Source: Wenzhouxiangella sp042310355
GTDB lineage: Bacteria > Pseudomonadota > Gammaproteobacteria > Xanthomonadales > Wenzhouxiangellaceae
Length of the DNA stretch: 64,000 bases
Direction: 5' to 3'
Assembly (NCBI RefSeq): GCF_042310355.1
Contig: NZ_JBHJMR010000002.1
Location: 248,001 to 312,000 of the forward strand
The notes beneath the pieces are model-generated. The model worked only from the letters and a program-made list of their open reading frames with translations, was not told where the DNA came from and searched no databases. Of this stretch, positions 26,966 through 36,058 are shown one piece after another. How positions within the stretch are numbered: position 1 is the first letter of the stretch; the number at the start of each line of letters is the position of its first letter. Both the position numbers and the translations under genes were made by a program.

Positions 26966-29878
26966 TCACCCCGCCTCCAGCCAGTCTTCCATCGGCGGGC
27001 AGGAGCAGATCAGGTTGCGGTCGCCGAAGACGTTGTCGACGCGGCCCACCGGGGCAAAGAACTTGCCCAGTCGCAGTTCCTTGACCGGCCAGCCGGCGTC
27101 CTGGCGGCTGTAGGCGTGGGGCCAGTCGTCGCTGGCCAGCTCCTGGATGGTGTGGGGCGCGTTCTTGAGCGGGTTGTCCTCGGCGTCCCATTCACCGCCG
27201 GCGACGCGCTCGATCTCGCGCCGGATCGCGATCATGGTCTGGATGAATCGATCCAGCTCGGCCCTGGATTCGCTTTCGGTCGGTTCGATCATCAGCGTGC
27301 CGGGCACCGGCCAGGACATGGTCGGTGCGTGGAAGCCGTAGTCGATCATGCGCTTGGCCACGTCTTCCTCGGTGATGCCGGCGCTGTCCTTGAACGGGCG
27401 CAGGTCGATGATGCACTCGTGCGCGATGCGTCCGTTGCGGCCGGTGTAGAGGATGTCGTAGTGGCCTTCCAGGCGCTTGGCGATGTAGTTGGCGTTGAGG
27501 ATCGCCACTTCGGTCGCGCGCGTCAGGCCGTTGCCGCCCATCAGGCGAATATAGACCCACGGGATCGGCAGGATGCCGGCGCTGCCCCAGGGTGCGGCGG
27601 CGATCGGCGGGTTGGCGCCGAACTCGGGTCCGAGCAGGCCGCTGCCGTGGCCGGGCAGGAACGGGATCAGGTGCTCGCGCACGCCGATCGGACCGATCCC
27701 GGGCCCGCCGCCGCCGTGCGGAATGCAGAAGGTCTTGTGCAGGTTGAGGTGGCAGACGTCGGCGTACTGCGCGACGCGCGACCAGCCGACCAGGGCGTTG
27801 AGATTGGCGCCGTCGAGGTAGACCAGGCCGCCGGCGGCGCGCACCTGCTCGCAGATGTTGACGACGTCTTCCTCGAACACGCCGTGCGTGGAGGGGTAGG
27901 TGATCATCAGGGCGGCCAGGCGATCCTTGTGCACCTCGATCTTGTAGGCGAGGTCATCGAGATCGATATTGCCCTGGCGGTCACACTTGACCACCACGAT
28001 GTCCATGCCGGTCATCTGCGCGCTGGCGGGATTGGTGCCGTGGGCCGACGAAGGTATCAGGCAGACGTTTCGTTCCCGATCGCCGTTGTGCTCGTGCCAG
28101 CCCTTGATCGCCAGCAGGCCGGCGTATTCGCCCTGGCTGCCGGCATTGGGCTGCAATGAGACGGCGGCAAAGCCGGTGATCTCGCGCAGCATGCCCTCGA
28201 GTTCGCCGATGAGCTGGTGGTAGCCGCGCGCCTGGTCCCAGGGGCAGAAGGGATGCAGCTCGGCGAACTCCGTCCAGGTGATCGGGATCATCTCGGCGGT
28301 GGCGTTGAGCTTCATGGTGCAGGAACCGAGCGGGATCATGGCGTGCGCCAGGCTCAGGTCGCGGTTTTCCAGGCGCTTGAGGTAGCGCAGCATTTCCGTC
28401 TCGGAATGGTAGCGGCTGAAGACCTCGTGCTCGAGGAAGGGTGAGCGGCGGCGAAGCGCGTCGGGGATCGCCTGGAAGTCGTCGTCGAGCGCCTGGTCGA
28501 GGGTGGCGATGTCGTCGGCCTTGTTGCCGCGGAAGATACCCAGCAGGCTCGACAGGTGCCGGCGACGCGTCTGCTCGTTGACGGAGATCCCGACGAATCC
28601 GTCGCGGTCGGCGCGCAGGTTGATGCCGGCCTGGTGGGCACGGTGCAGCAGCGCCTGGCGTTCGGGTTCCTCGACGCGCACCGACAGGGTGTCGAAGAAA
28701 TGCTCGCTTTCGAGTTCGAAGCCGGCATCGACGATGCCGCGGCCGAGGATGCAGGCCTGGCGGTGGATGCGGCGGGCGATCTTCCTGAGGCCGTCGGGGC
28801 CGTGCCAGACGGCATAGAAGCCGGCCATGACCGCCAGCAGGGCCTGCGCCGTGCAGATGTTGCTCATGGCCTTCTCGCGGCGGATGTGCTGCTCGCGTGT
28901 CTGGAGGGCCATGCGCAGGCTGGGGTTGCCGTGGCGGTCTTTCGACACGCCGATGATGCGGCCCGGCACGCTGCGCCGGTAGTCCTCGCGCGTGGCGAAG
29001 AAGGCGGCGTGCGGGCCGCCGTAGGCCATGGGAACGCCGAAGCGCTGGGCGCTGCCGACGACCGCGTCGGCGCCGGCCTTGCCGGGTGACTCGAGCATGA
29101 CGAGCGCCATCGGGTCGGTGGCGACCGCCACCTGCGCGCCGCGTGCGTGAGCCGTTTCAATCAGTTCGTCGAGCGGCTCGATCACGCCGTTGGCACCGGG
29201 ATACTGGACCAGGGCACCGAAACAGTCGGTATCGGCCAGGGCCGCGGTCAGGTTGTCGCGCACCTGCACGTCGATGCCCAGGTGCCGTCCGCGATTGATG
29301 ACCACGTCGATGGTCTGCGGCAGGCAGTTGGCGTCGACCAGGAAGACGTCGCTCTTGTTCTTGCGGTTGACCCGCTTGAGCATGGCCATGGCTTCGGCGG
29401 CTGCCGTTGCCTCGTCCAGCAGCGACGCATTGGCCAACTCCATGCCGGTGAGGTCCATGATCATCTGCTGGAAGTTGAGCATGCCTTCCAGGCGGCCCTG
29501 GGAGATCTCGGCCTGGTAGGGCGTGTAGGCGGTGTACCAGCCGGGATTCTCGAGCACGTTGCGCAGGATGACCGGCGGCGTCAGGGTGGGGTGGTAGCCC
29601 AGGCCGATCATGGCGTGCGCGGTCGAATTGTGGTCGGCCATCTCGCGAATCTGCTCGAGCACCCGCTCCTCGTTGTCGCCGGCGGGCAGGTCCAGCGGTC
29701 GATCGCTGCGAATGCTGCCGGGCATGGTCTCGAGGACCAGGGACTCGAGCGAGTCGCTGCCGACGGTGTCGAGCATTTGCCGGATCTCGTTCGCGTCGGG
29801 ACCGATATGGCGCGCGACGAAATCGTCGTGTGATTCGAAGCGGTGCAGCGGCGAGGTGGCGTTCCGGTTGTCGGTCAT
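26966..29878 (-). CDS. gcvP: Glycine dehydrogenase (decarboxylating), P-protein
   Basis: GcvP is the PLP-dependent decarboxylase of the glycine cleavage system. At 970 residues it is the single-chain form. The PLP-binding lysine is in CHLNLHKTFCIPHGGGGPG, and the N-terminal half has YTPYQAEISQGRLEG and the duplicated fold expected. The start ATG overlaps the ctaB stop by four bases (ATGA). The frame stays open upstream through ctaB, but that part is out-of-frame ctaB, not a fusion. gcvT and gcvH are not nearby, and the coupling to ctaB is unusual. Confidence 0.98.
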   Translation of the reverse strand: MTDNRNATSPLHRFESHDDFVARHIGPDANEIRQMLDTVGSDSLESLVLETMPGSIRSDRPLDLPAGDNEERVLEQIREMADHNSTAHAMIGLGYHPTLTPPVILRNVLENPGWYTAYTPYQAEISQGRLEGMLNFQQMIMDLTGMELANASLLDEATAAAEAMAMLKRVNRKNKSDVFLVDANCLPQTIDVVINRGRHLGIDVQVRDNLTAALADTDCFGALVQYPGANGVIEPLDELIETAHARGAQVAVATDPMALVMLESPGKAGADAVVGSAQRFGVPMAYGGPHAAFFATREDYRRSVPGRIIGVSKDRHGNPSLRMALQTREQHIRREKAMSNICTAQALLAVMAGFYAVWHGPDGLRKIARRIHRQACILGRGIVDAGFELESEHFFDTLSVRVEEPERQALLHRAHQAGINLRADRDGFVGISVNEQTRRRHLSSLLGIFRGNKADDIATLDQALDDDFQAIPDALRRRSPFLEHEVFSRYHSETEMLRYLKRLENRDLSLAHAMIPLGSCTMKLNATAEMIPITWTEFAELHPFCPWDQARGYHQLIGELEGMLREITGFAAVSLQPNAGSQGEYAGLLAIKGWHEHNGDRERNVCLIPSSAHGTNPASAQMTGMDIVVVKCDRQGNIDLDDLAYKIEVHKDRLAALMITYPSTHGVFEEDVVNICEQVRAAGGLVYLDGANLNALVGWSRVAQYADVCHLNLHKTFCIPHGGGGPGIGPIGVREHLIPFLPGHGSGLLGPEFGANPPIAAAPWGSAGILPIPWVYIRLMGGNGLTRATEVAILNANYIAKRLEGHYDILYTGRNGRIAHECIIDLRPFKDSAGITEEDVAKRMIDYGFHAPTMSWPVPGTLMIEPTESESRAELDRFIQTMIAIRREIERVAGGEWDAEDNPLKNAPHTIQELASDDWPHAYSRQDAGWPVKELRLGKFFAPVGRVDNVFGDRNLICSCPPMEDWLEAG

Positions 29879-30789
29879 TGCAGAAGCAGTCCTTGCGCGG
29901 AAGTCTTGAAGAGGTAGTGGTCGATCAACAGAAAGGCGAACAGCGCCATCAGGTAGACCACCGAGTAGTTGAACATGCTCATCGGCAGTTGCTCGTCGCT
30001 CGAGCGCATGATCGCAATCGCGTAGCCGAGAAAGCCGATATTGAGAATCACGGCGCCGACCAGGTAGGCCAGACCGCTCATGCCCGTCAGCCAGGGCAGC
30101 AGCGTCACGAGCGCCAGAATGATGGTATAGAACAGGATCTGCCAGCGCGTGAAGGCCACGCCGTGGGTGACCGGCAGCATGGGCACGTCGGCGGCGGCGT
30201 AGTCCTCGCGCCGGTGAATGGCCAGCGCCCAGAAATGCGGCGGGGTCCAGACGAAGATGATCAAAAACAGGATCAGGGCGTGCGCGTGGATCTCGCCGGT
30301 GACGGCCACCCAGCCGAGCACCGGGGGCGCGGCCCCGGCCGCGCCGCCGATGACGATGTTCTGCGGCGTTGCGCGCTTGAGCCAGGCGGTGTAGATCACG
30401 GCATAACCGATCAGGCTGGCGAAGGTGAGGGCCGCGGTCAGGGGATTGACCAGCAGGGTCAGGATCAGCATCGAAACCAGCGCCAGCGCGAGCGCGAAGA
30501 TCAGGGCCTGGCGGCGATTGAGCTGCCGGGTCGGCAGCGGGCGATTGCGGGTGCGCGCCATGATGCGGTCGGCGCGCTCGTCGAGCAGGTGATTGATGGC
30601 GGCCGCGGACGCCGCCGCCATGCCGATGCCCAGGGTGCCCCAGACCAGCGCGTCGAGCGGGATCATGCCGGGCACGGCCAGGGCCATGCCGACGATCGCC
30701 GTGAACACGATCAGCGCGACGACCCGAAGTTTGCACAGGCCGAGAAAGAACTGCGTTCGCTGCCAGATTGATGCAGTCGCTGCCGTCAT
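29875..30789 (-). CDS. ctaB: Protoheme IX farnesyltransferase
   Basis: CtaB (CyoE) farnesylates heme B to heme O for heme-copper oxidases. The 304-residue membrane protein has about nine hydrophobic segments. Both Asp-rich prenyltransferase regions are present: AAINHLLDERADRIMARTRN, and YTAWLKRATPQNIVIGGAAG leading to WTPPHFWALAIHRREDY. It lies downstream of SURF1 and the SCO-like gene, a cytochrome oxidase assembly group. The heme A synthase gene ctaA, often in this group, is missing here. Confidence 0.97.
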   Translation of the reverse strand: MTAATASIWQRTQFFLGLCKLRVVALIVFTAIVGMALAVPGMIPLDALVWGTLGIGMAAASAAAINHLLDERADRIMARTRNRPLPTRQLNRRQALIFALALALVSMLILTLLVNPLTAALTFASLIGYAVIYTAWLKRATPQNIVIGGAAGAAPPVLGWVAVTGEIHAHALILFLIIFVWTPPHFWALAIHRREDYAAADVPMLPVTHGVAFTRWQILFYTIILALVTLLPWLTGMSGLAYLVGAVILNIGFLGYAIAIMRSSDEQLPMSMFNYSVVYLMALFAFLLIDHYLFKTSAQGLLLQ

Positions 30790-30831
30790 GTGCGCTCGTC
30801 GGGAAAGGTGGATGGTACAGGCTTGCGCGGG

Positions 30832-31410
30832 CTACTCGGGCCCGGTCTTCGTCCAGGTGAGCAGGCGCGAGAGATCGCGCCGCATGCCGTTGAAGTCCGC
30901 GTCCTGCGGGTAGCGCAATATTATATGCCCACCGGGGTCAACGATGTAGCTGATTGCCTCCAGCCCGGAATCCGGAAGCGCGGTCGCGAGCGAGTGCCCC
31001 GCCTGTTCGCTGAAGATCCGGTAGTCGTCGGCCAGTTCGCGGATCTGCTCGACGGCCCTGGAATCCACTTCCCCGGGGGTCACGAACATCAGCGCGATCT
31101 CGGGCTGGTGGCGATCCTGCGCCAGCCGGATCTGGCGCAGCCAGTAGAGGTCCTCGAGGCAGGCCTCGTCGCAGCCGCTCGACCGGTAGTGCAGCAGTTG
31201 CCATTGGCCTTCGAGCGCGTCGCGCGAGACGGTCTCGCCCGAGAGTGTCTCCCAGCTGGAATCGGGAAGGCGAACGGCCGGCTCGAGCAGCTCGCCGTGG
31301 TTGCGGGTGCTGCCCGGCCGCCAGTCGAGCCACTGGCTGTTGAGCAAGACCGCGATGACCACGGGGGCGAGAAAAAGCGCCAGGACGGCGAAAAGGGTGG
31401 ATTTATTCAT
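30832..31410 (-). CDS. SCO-like cytochrome oxidase assembly protein
   Basis: The 192-residue protein has one N-terminal membrane anchor (STLFAVLALFLAPVVIAVLL) and a thioredoxin-like periplasmic domain. SSGCDEACLEDLYWLRQI places two Cys as CxxxC, as in SCO copper chaperones, and SYIVDPGGHIILRYP is the usual late strand. A conserved His seen in true SCO proteins is not obvious. Its start overlaps the SURF1 stop by four bases. In related gammaproteobacteria a protein of this size sits between SURF1 and the heme genes, so a role in oxidase assembly is likely. Confidence 0.8.
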   Translation of the reverse strand: MNKSTLFAVLALFLAPVVIAVLLNSQWLDWRPGSTRNHGELLEPAVRLPDSSWETLSGETVSRDALEGQWQLLHYRSSGCDEACLEDLYWLRQIRLAQDRHQPEIALMFVTPGEVDSRAVEQIRELADDYRIFSEQAGHSLATALPDSGLEAISYIVDPGGHIILRYPQDADFNGMRRDLSRLLTWTKTGPE

Positions 31411-32144
31411 GATCCTCGGGAAGGCTGTTCAGTTTTGTGGAGGCTGCGCCAGGTCAAGGCGACCCAGATGAGAAAGACCACGACCGCCATCGTGATCCAT
31501 TGCCACGCGTAGGCGAGATGGCGATCGGGTCCGAAGTTGACCGGCTGCCATTCGTCCCCGCTCAGGTGCGCGGCGTGGCCGGGGTCGAGCAGAATGACTT
31601 GCGCTGCCAGCTCGTCGCCGAGCGCCGTCTCGACTCGATCCAGGTCCAGGTAGGTGACCAGGTTGGGCCATTGTTCGGCGTCAAGCGCGCCGGCCTCGCC
31701 CAGCTGCCTGCCGACCCTCGGCGGATCCGCCAGGCGGCCGGAAATCGTCAGGGCCTCATCCGGCGTGTCGATTTCGGGCAGCGCGGCCTGGCGCGAAGCC
31801 AGCGGATGCCAGCCGCGGTTGACCAGCCAGGTTCGGTCCATGCCGTCGGGCCGGAACGGGGTGAACACGTGCACGCCGACCCGCCCGCCGCGAACCTGGT
31901 TGTCGAGCAGCACGTGCCGGTCCGGATCGAAGCGGCCGCTGGCGCGAGTTCGTGCGTAGAGCCTGTCCTGTCGGTCAGCCTCGTCAAGGGCGGCGGGTGC
32001 GGCCTGCTCCCAGTTCGCCAGCAGGTCCCTTTTCTCGTCGGCACGGTCGAACTGCCATGCCGCCAGGCGGGCGCACATCAGGATCACCAGAACCGCGGCG
32101 ATGTGCGGCAACCAGCGAACAAGAAGAGATGAAGACCTGCTCAT
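31407..32144 (-). CDS. SURF1 family cytochrome oxidase assembly protein
   Basis: SURF1 helps insert heme A into cytochrome c oxidase subunit I. The 245-residue protein has the typical two membrane helices, at the N-terminus (WLPHIAAVLVILMCARLAAW) and C-terminus (WQWITMAVVVFLIWVALTW), flanking a periplasmic domain. WQFDRADEKRDLL, WLVNRGWHPL and HLAYAWQWITMAVV are family signatures. It heads the minus-strand assembly group and is divergent from a DUF2909 gene. Confidence 0.94.
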   Translation of the reverse strand: MSRSSSLLVRWLPHIAAVLVILMCARLAAWQFDRADEKRDLLANWEQAAPAALDEADRQDRLYARTRASGRFDPDRHVLLDNQVRGGRVGVHVFTPFRPDGMDRTWLVNRGWHPLASRQAALPEIDTPDEALTISGRLADPPRVGRQLGEAGALDAEQWPNLVTYLDLDRVETALGDELAAQVILLDPGHAAHLSGDEWQPVNFGPDRHLAYAWQWITMAVVVFLIWVALTWRSLHKTEQPSRGS

Positions 32145-32155
32145 GACGGGGCGGC

Positions 32156-32163
32156 ATTATAAT
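32156..32163. promoter_or_regulatory. Palindromic bidirectional -10 element
   Basis: ATTATAAT is its own reverse complement, so a perfect TATAAT is presented to both strands between SURF1 (starts 32144, minus) and the DUF2909 gene (starts 32193, plus). Leftward initiation would give a leader of only about 4-6 bases before the SURF1 ATG. Confidence 0.5.
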
Positions 32164-32192
32164 TGATGGCACATTCTCCCCGGAGTATTTCC

Positions 32193-32429
32193 TTGCTCAG
32201 CAAAGTCCTGATCATCGGCGGGTTCCTCGTGATCCTCTATACCCTGGCTTCGAGCTTCTATTTTCTGGTTACGGATTCAGGGGAAGGTGAACGCACGGTC
32301 AAGCGCCTGAGCTGGCGTGTCGGCCTGTCTCTCGGACTGGTCATTCTGCTCTGGGTCGGTTTCCAGCTCGGATGGATCGAGCCGCAGGGCGTCAATCCTG
32401 TGCGCTACCCCGGCGGCGGGTCAGGCTAG
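32193..32429 (+). CDS. DUF2909 twin-transmembrane protein
   Basis: The product is 78 residues with two membrane helices (VLIIGGFLVILYTLASSFYF and VGLSLGLVILLWVGFQLGWI) separated by a short charged turn containing ERTVKRLSWRV. This matches the small DUF2909 proteins found beside SURF1 in cytochrome oxidase clusters. I chose TTG 32193 because GGAG lies eight bases before it; ATG 32166 would add nine residues without a ribosome-binding site. Its 3' end overlaps the convergent peroxiredoxin by nine bases. Confidence 0.82.
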   Translation: MLSKVLIIGGFLVILYTLASSFYFLVTDSGEGERTVKRLSWRVGLSLGLVILLWVGFQLGWIEPQGVNPVRYPGGGSG

Positions 32430-32906
32430 CTTGTCGAGAACGCTGTCGGCACTGGATACGCGGAATTCCCCGGGTCCCTCGACCATCAGGTGGCGGATCA
32501 CCCCGTCGGTGATGATCATGGCGAATCGCTGACAGCGCTGGCCCATGCCGAAATTGCTGGCATCCATCTCCAGGCCGAGCGCGCGCGTGAACTCGCCGTT
32601 GCCGTCGGCCGCCATCACGACGGACTGACCCACGCCGGCGGACTTGCCCCAGGCGTCCATGACGAACACGTCATTGACCGCCATGCAGACGATGCGGTCG
32701 GCGCCCGCGGAGCGGATTTCCGGCGCGCGTTCGACAAAGCCGGGCAGGTGCCGGGCCGAGCAGGTCGGCGTGAAGGCGCCGGGGACCGCGAACAGGACGC
32801 TGGTTCCGGCGCCCAGCAGGGTGCTCGTGGACTGGCCCGCGGGCCCCTCTGGTGTCATGACCGTCAGAGTCGCCTCGGGCACCTCGTCTCCGACGGTTGC
32901 CGTCAC
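32421..32906 (-). CDS. Peroxiredoxin, Prx5 type
   Basis: The 161-residue redoxin reduces organic hydroperoxides and hydrogen peroxide. The peroxidatic Cys is in FAVPGAFTPTCSARHLPGFV, the Prx5 signature. VNDVFVMDAWGKSAG and MGQRCQRFAMIITDGV are also family-typical, the latter with a second Cys. There is no glutaredoxin domain fusion. It starts two bases before the pilH stop, so pilH and this gene are probably cotranscribed, although their functions are unrelated. Confidence 0.93.
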   Translation of the reverse strand: MTATVGDEVPEATLTVMTPEGPAGQSTSTLLGAGTSVLFAVPGAFTPTCSARHLPGFVERAPEIRSAGADRIVCMAVNDVFVMDAWGKSAGVGQSVVMAADGNGEFTRALGLEMDASNFGMGQRCQRFAMIITDGVIRHLMVEGPGEFRVSSADSVLDKLA

Positions 32907-32908
32907 GT

Positions 32909-33274
32909 TCAGGCGCCCAGCGCGCTGTCGATGGCCTTCAGCAGTTCCTTCTTGTCGACAGGCTTGGTGATGTAGGCGGCCGCACCCTGGCGCATGCCCC
33001 AGATCCGGTCGGTTTCCTGATCCTTCGTGGTCACGAAGATGATCGGAATACTGGAAGTCGCGTCATCCTTGGCAATGCGGCGCGTGGCCTGGAAGCCGTT
33101 GAGACCGGGCATCACGATATCCATCAGGATGACGTCGGGAACGTGCCCCTTGGCCTGCTCGACGCCTTCTTCGCCGCTGGAGGCGGTGATGACTTCGTGC
33201 CCGCCCCCCTCGACGATCTTCTGGAGCGAGTACAGGTGGGTCTCGGAGTCGTCTACGATCAGAATCTTGGCCAT
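32909..33274 (-). CDS. pilH: Single-domain response regulator PilH
   Basis: The 121-residue receiver domain has the acidic pocket ILIVDDSE, the phospho-acceptor Asp in VILMDIVMPGLNGFQATRR, the Thr in IFVTTKDQETD and Lys in YITKPVDKKEL. The stretch MPGLNGFQATR followed by VTTKDQETDR is closely similar to P. aeruginosa PilH, which tunes type IV pilus twitching and cAMP. pilG and the chemosensory genes are not adjacent. A clear AAGGGA site precedes the ATG. Confidence 0.9.
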   Translation of the reverse strand: MAKILIVDDSETHLYSLQKIVEGGGHEVITASSGEEGVEQAKGHVPDVILMDIVMPGLNGFQATRRIAKDDATSSIPIIFVTTKDQETDRIWGMRQGAAAYITKPVDKKELLKAIDSALGA

Positions 33275-33360
33275 GGAAATCCCTTCTTGACTGTTTTGTT
33301 GCTCAAGCTCGAATCCGCACCATCATACCCGAAACTGGCGTCGGCGGTCCCCCGCGGAAG

Positions 33361-34377
<1,017 letters not shown>

Positions 34378-34410
34378 CGGCTACGCTCTTGTTTGAAGGG
34401 ACGAGGGGCA

Positions 34411-34487
34411 GGGACCAGGGACTAGGGACCAGGGACTAGGTAGAAGCTCGGCGCCGACTGGTCCCTAGTCCCTAGTCCCTAGTCCCT
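34411..34487. repeat. Heptad-armed intergenic hairpin, copy 2
   Basis: The left arm (34411-34440) has four GGGACYA units and the right arm (34458-34487) the complementary units, with a 17-nt loop that differs from the other copies. The right arm ends at the lpd stop codon (34487-34489), so it fills the lpd-acuI spacer. Confidence 0.9.
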
Positions 34488-35914
34488 CAATTCGCCTTGT
34501 GAATCGCCCGCTTGTCCACTGCCAGGGCGGCTTCGTGGACGGCTTCCGACAGGGTCGGGTGGGCGTGGATGATGCGGGCGAGGTCTTCGCTGGCGCCGGC
34601 GAACTCCATCGTCACCACGCACTCGGCGATCAGCTCCGAGGCCGAGGGGCCGACGATCTGAACGCCCAGAACCCGGTCGGTTTCGGCGTCGGCGAGCACC
34701 TTGACCGACCCCGGTGCGTGCCCCATGGTCAGGCCGCGACCGCTGGCGGCGAACGGGAAATTGCCCGCGCGGAATTCCACGCCTTCTTCCTTCAACTGCT
34801 TTTCGGTCTTGCCCACCCAGGCGATTTCCGGGTCGGTATAGATCACCCAGGGCACGGTGTCGTGGCCGAAGTGACCGTGACCGCCGGCGATCGTTTCGAC
34901 CACCGCGATGCCTTCCTCGGAAGCCTTGTGCGCCAGCATGGGGCCGCGAACCAGGTCGCCGACCGCCCAGACGTTCTCGGCCGCGGTGCGGCAATGATCG
35001 TCGACTTCGATCTGGCCGCGGTCGGTCATCTTCACCCCGGAGTCTTCGGCCAGCAGGCTGTCCGTGGCGGCCTTGCGGCCGACGGCGACGAGCAGCTTGT
35101 CGAAGGTTTCGCTCGCCTCGCCGTCCTTGCCTTCGTAGGTCACGGTGACCTTGCCGTCGGAGACTTCGGCGCCGGAAACCTTGGTGCCCAGGCGGATGTC
35201 GAGGCCCTGTTTCTTGAACTCGCGCGCGGCCGCCCGCGACATGTCCTTGTCGATCGCCGGGAGGAACTCGTCGAGGGCTTCGAACAGCATCACTTCGCTG
35301 CCCAGGCGCGACCAGACACTGCCCATTTCCAGGCCGATCACGCCGGCGCCGATCACGCCGAGACGCTCGGGCACCTCGGAAAACTCGAGCGCGCCGATGT
35401 TGTCGACGATGGTCTCGTTGTCGATCTCGACGTTGGGAATGGAGAACGACACCGAACCGGCGGCCAGGATGACGTGCTTGCCCCTGGCGGTGTAGGCATC
35501 ACCCTCGTGGGGCTTCAGTTCGACTTCGCGGTCGGCGAGCAGCTTGCCGCGGCCGTTGACGAACTCGATCTTGTTGGCCTTGAGCAGCTGATTGACACCC
35601 CCGGTGAGCTGCTTGACCACGGCATCCTTGCGCTCGATCATCTTGCCGACGTCGATGCTGACGTTTTCAACCTGAATGCCGTGCTCGGCGTAGTCGTCGC
35701 GTACGTGGGCGAAGTGCTTGGACGAGTCGAGCAGGGCCTTGGACGGAATGCAGCCGATGTTCAGGCAGGTGCCGCCGGGCGCGGGCTTGCCCTCGTCGTT
35801 CTGCCGGTCGTCGACCAGCATGACCTTCAGGTCCAGCTGCGCGGCGCGGATGGCGGCCACGTACCCGCCGGGGCCGCCGCCGATCACGATTACGTCGAAT
35901 TCCTTGTCGGACAT
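34487..35914 (-). CDS. lpd: Dihydrolipoyl dehydrogenase (E3)
   Basis: E3 reoxidises the lipoyl groups of 2-oxoacid dehydrogenases and the glycine cleavage H-protein. The 475-residue product has the FAD motif VIGGGPGGYVAAIRAAQL, the redox disulfide GGTCLNIGCIPSK, an NAD motif (LGVIGAGVIGLEMGSVWSRL) and the interface His region HAHPTLSEAVHE. It follows sucB across a heptad hairpin, so it is probably the E3 of the 2-oxoglutarate complex and may also serve gcvP. Confidence 0.98.
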   Translation of the reverse strand: MSDKEFDVIVIGGGPGGYVAAIRAAQLDLKVMLVDDRQNDEGKPAPGGTCLNIGCIPSKALLDSSKHFAHVRDDYAEHGIQVENVSIDVGKMIERKDAVVKQLTGGVNQLLKANKIEFVNGRGKLLADREVELKPHEGDAYTARGKHVILAAGSVSFSIPNVEIDNETIVDNIGALEFSEVPERLGVIGAGVIGLEMGSVWSRLGSEVMLFEALDEFLPAIDKDMSRAAAREFKKQGLDIRLGTKVSGAEVSDGKVTVTYEGKDGEASETFDKLLVAVGRKAATDSLLAEDSGVKMTDRGQIEVDDHCRTAAENVWAVGDLVRGPMLAHKASEEGIAVVETIAGGHGHFGHDTVPWVIYTDPEIAWVGKTEKQLKEEGVEFRAGNFPFAASGRGLTMGHAPGSVKVLADAETDRVLGVQIVGPSASELIAECVVTMEFAGASEDLARIIHAHPTLSEAVHEAALAVDKRAIHKAN

Positions 35915-35946
35915 TTCTTTTCCTTTGAGCTTGTAGTCGGTTTTGT

Positions 35947-36037
35947 CTAGGGACTAGGGACTAGGGACTAGGGACCAGTTGGCTCCGATCTTCGATTTCG
36001 CTAGTCCCTGGTCCCTGGTCCCTAGTCCCTGGTCCCT
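35947..36037. repeat. Heptad-armed intergenic hairpin, copy 3
   Basis: Four or more GGGACYA units (35947-35978) and five complementary units (36001-36037) enclose a 22-nt loop unrelated to those of copies 1 and 2. It occupies most of the 144-base spacer between sucB and lpd. Confidence 0.9.
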
Positions 36038-36058
36038 TATCTCCGATCCCTTGCCAAT

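Noticed and set aside
26966..30736. Apparent fusion of gcvP with a 286-residue N-terminal extension
   Set aside because: The extension is the ctaB region read out of frame. gcvP starts at 29878, overlapping the ctaB stop.
30919..30926. Internal promoter for ctaB (TATAAT on the minus strand inside the SCO-like gene)
   Set aside because: The sequence encodes Ile-Ile-Leu codons in a conserved strand and has no -35; it may be coincidence.
34411..36037. Heptad repeats as a CRISPR array
   Set aside because: The units are 7 bp in direct tandem without spacers, arranged as inverted arms; no cas genes are present.
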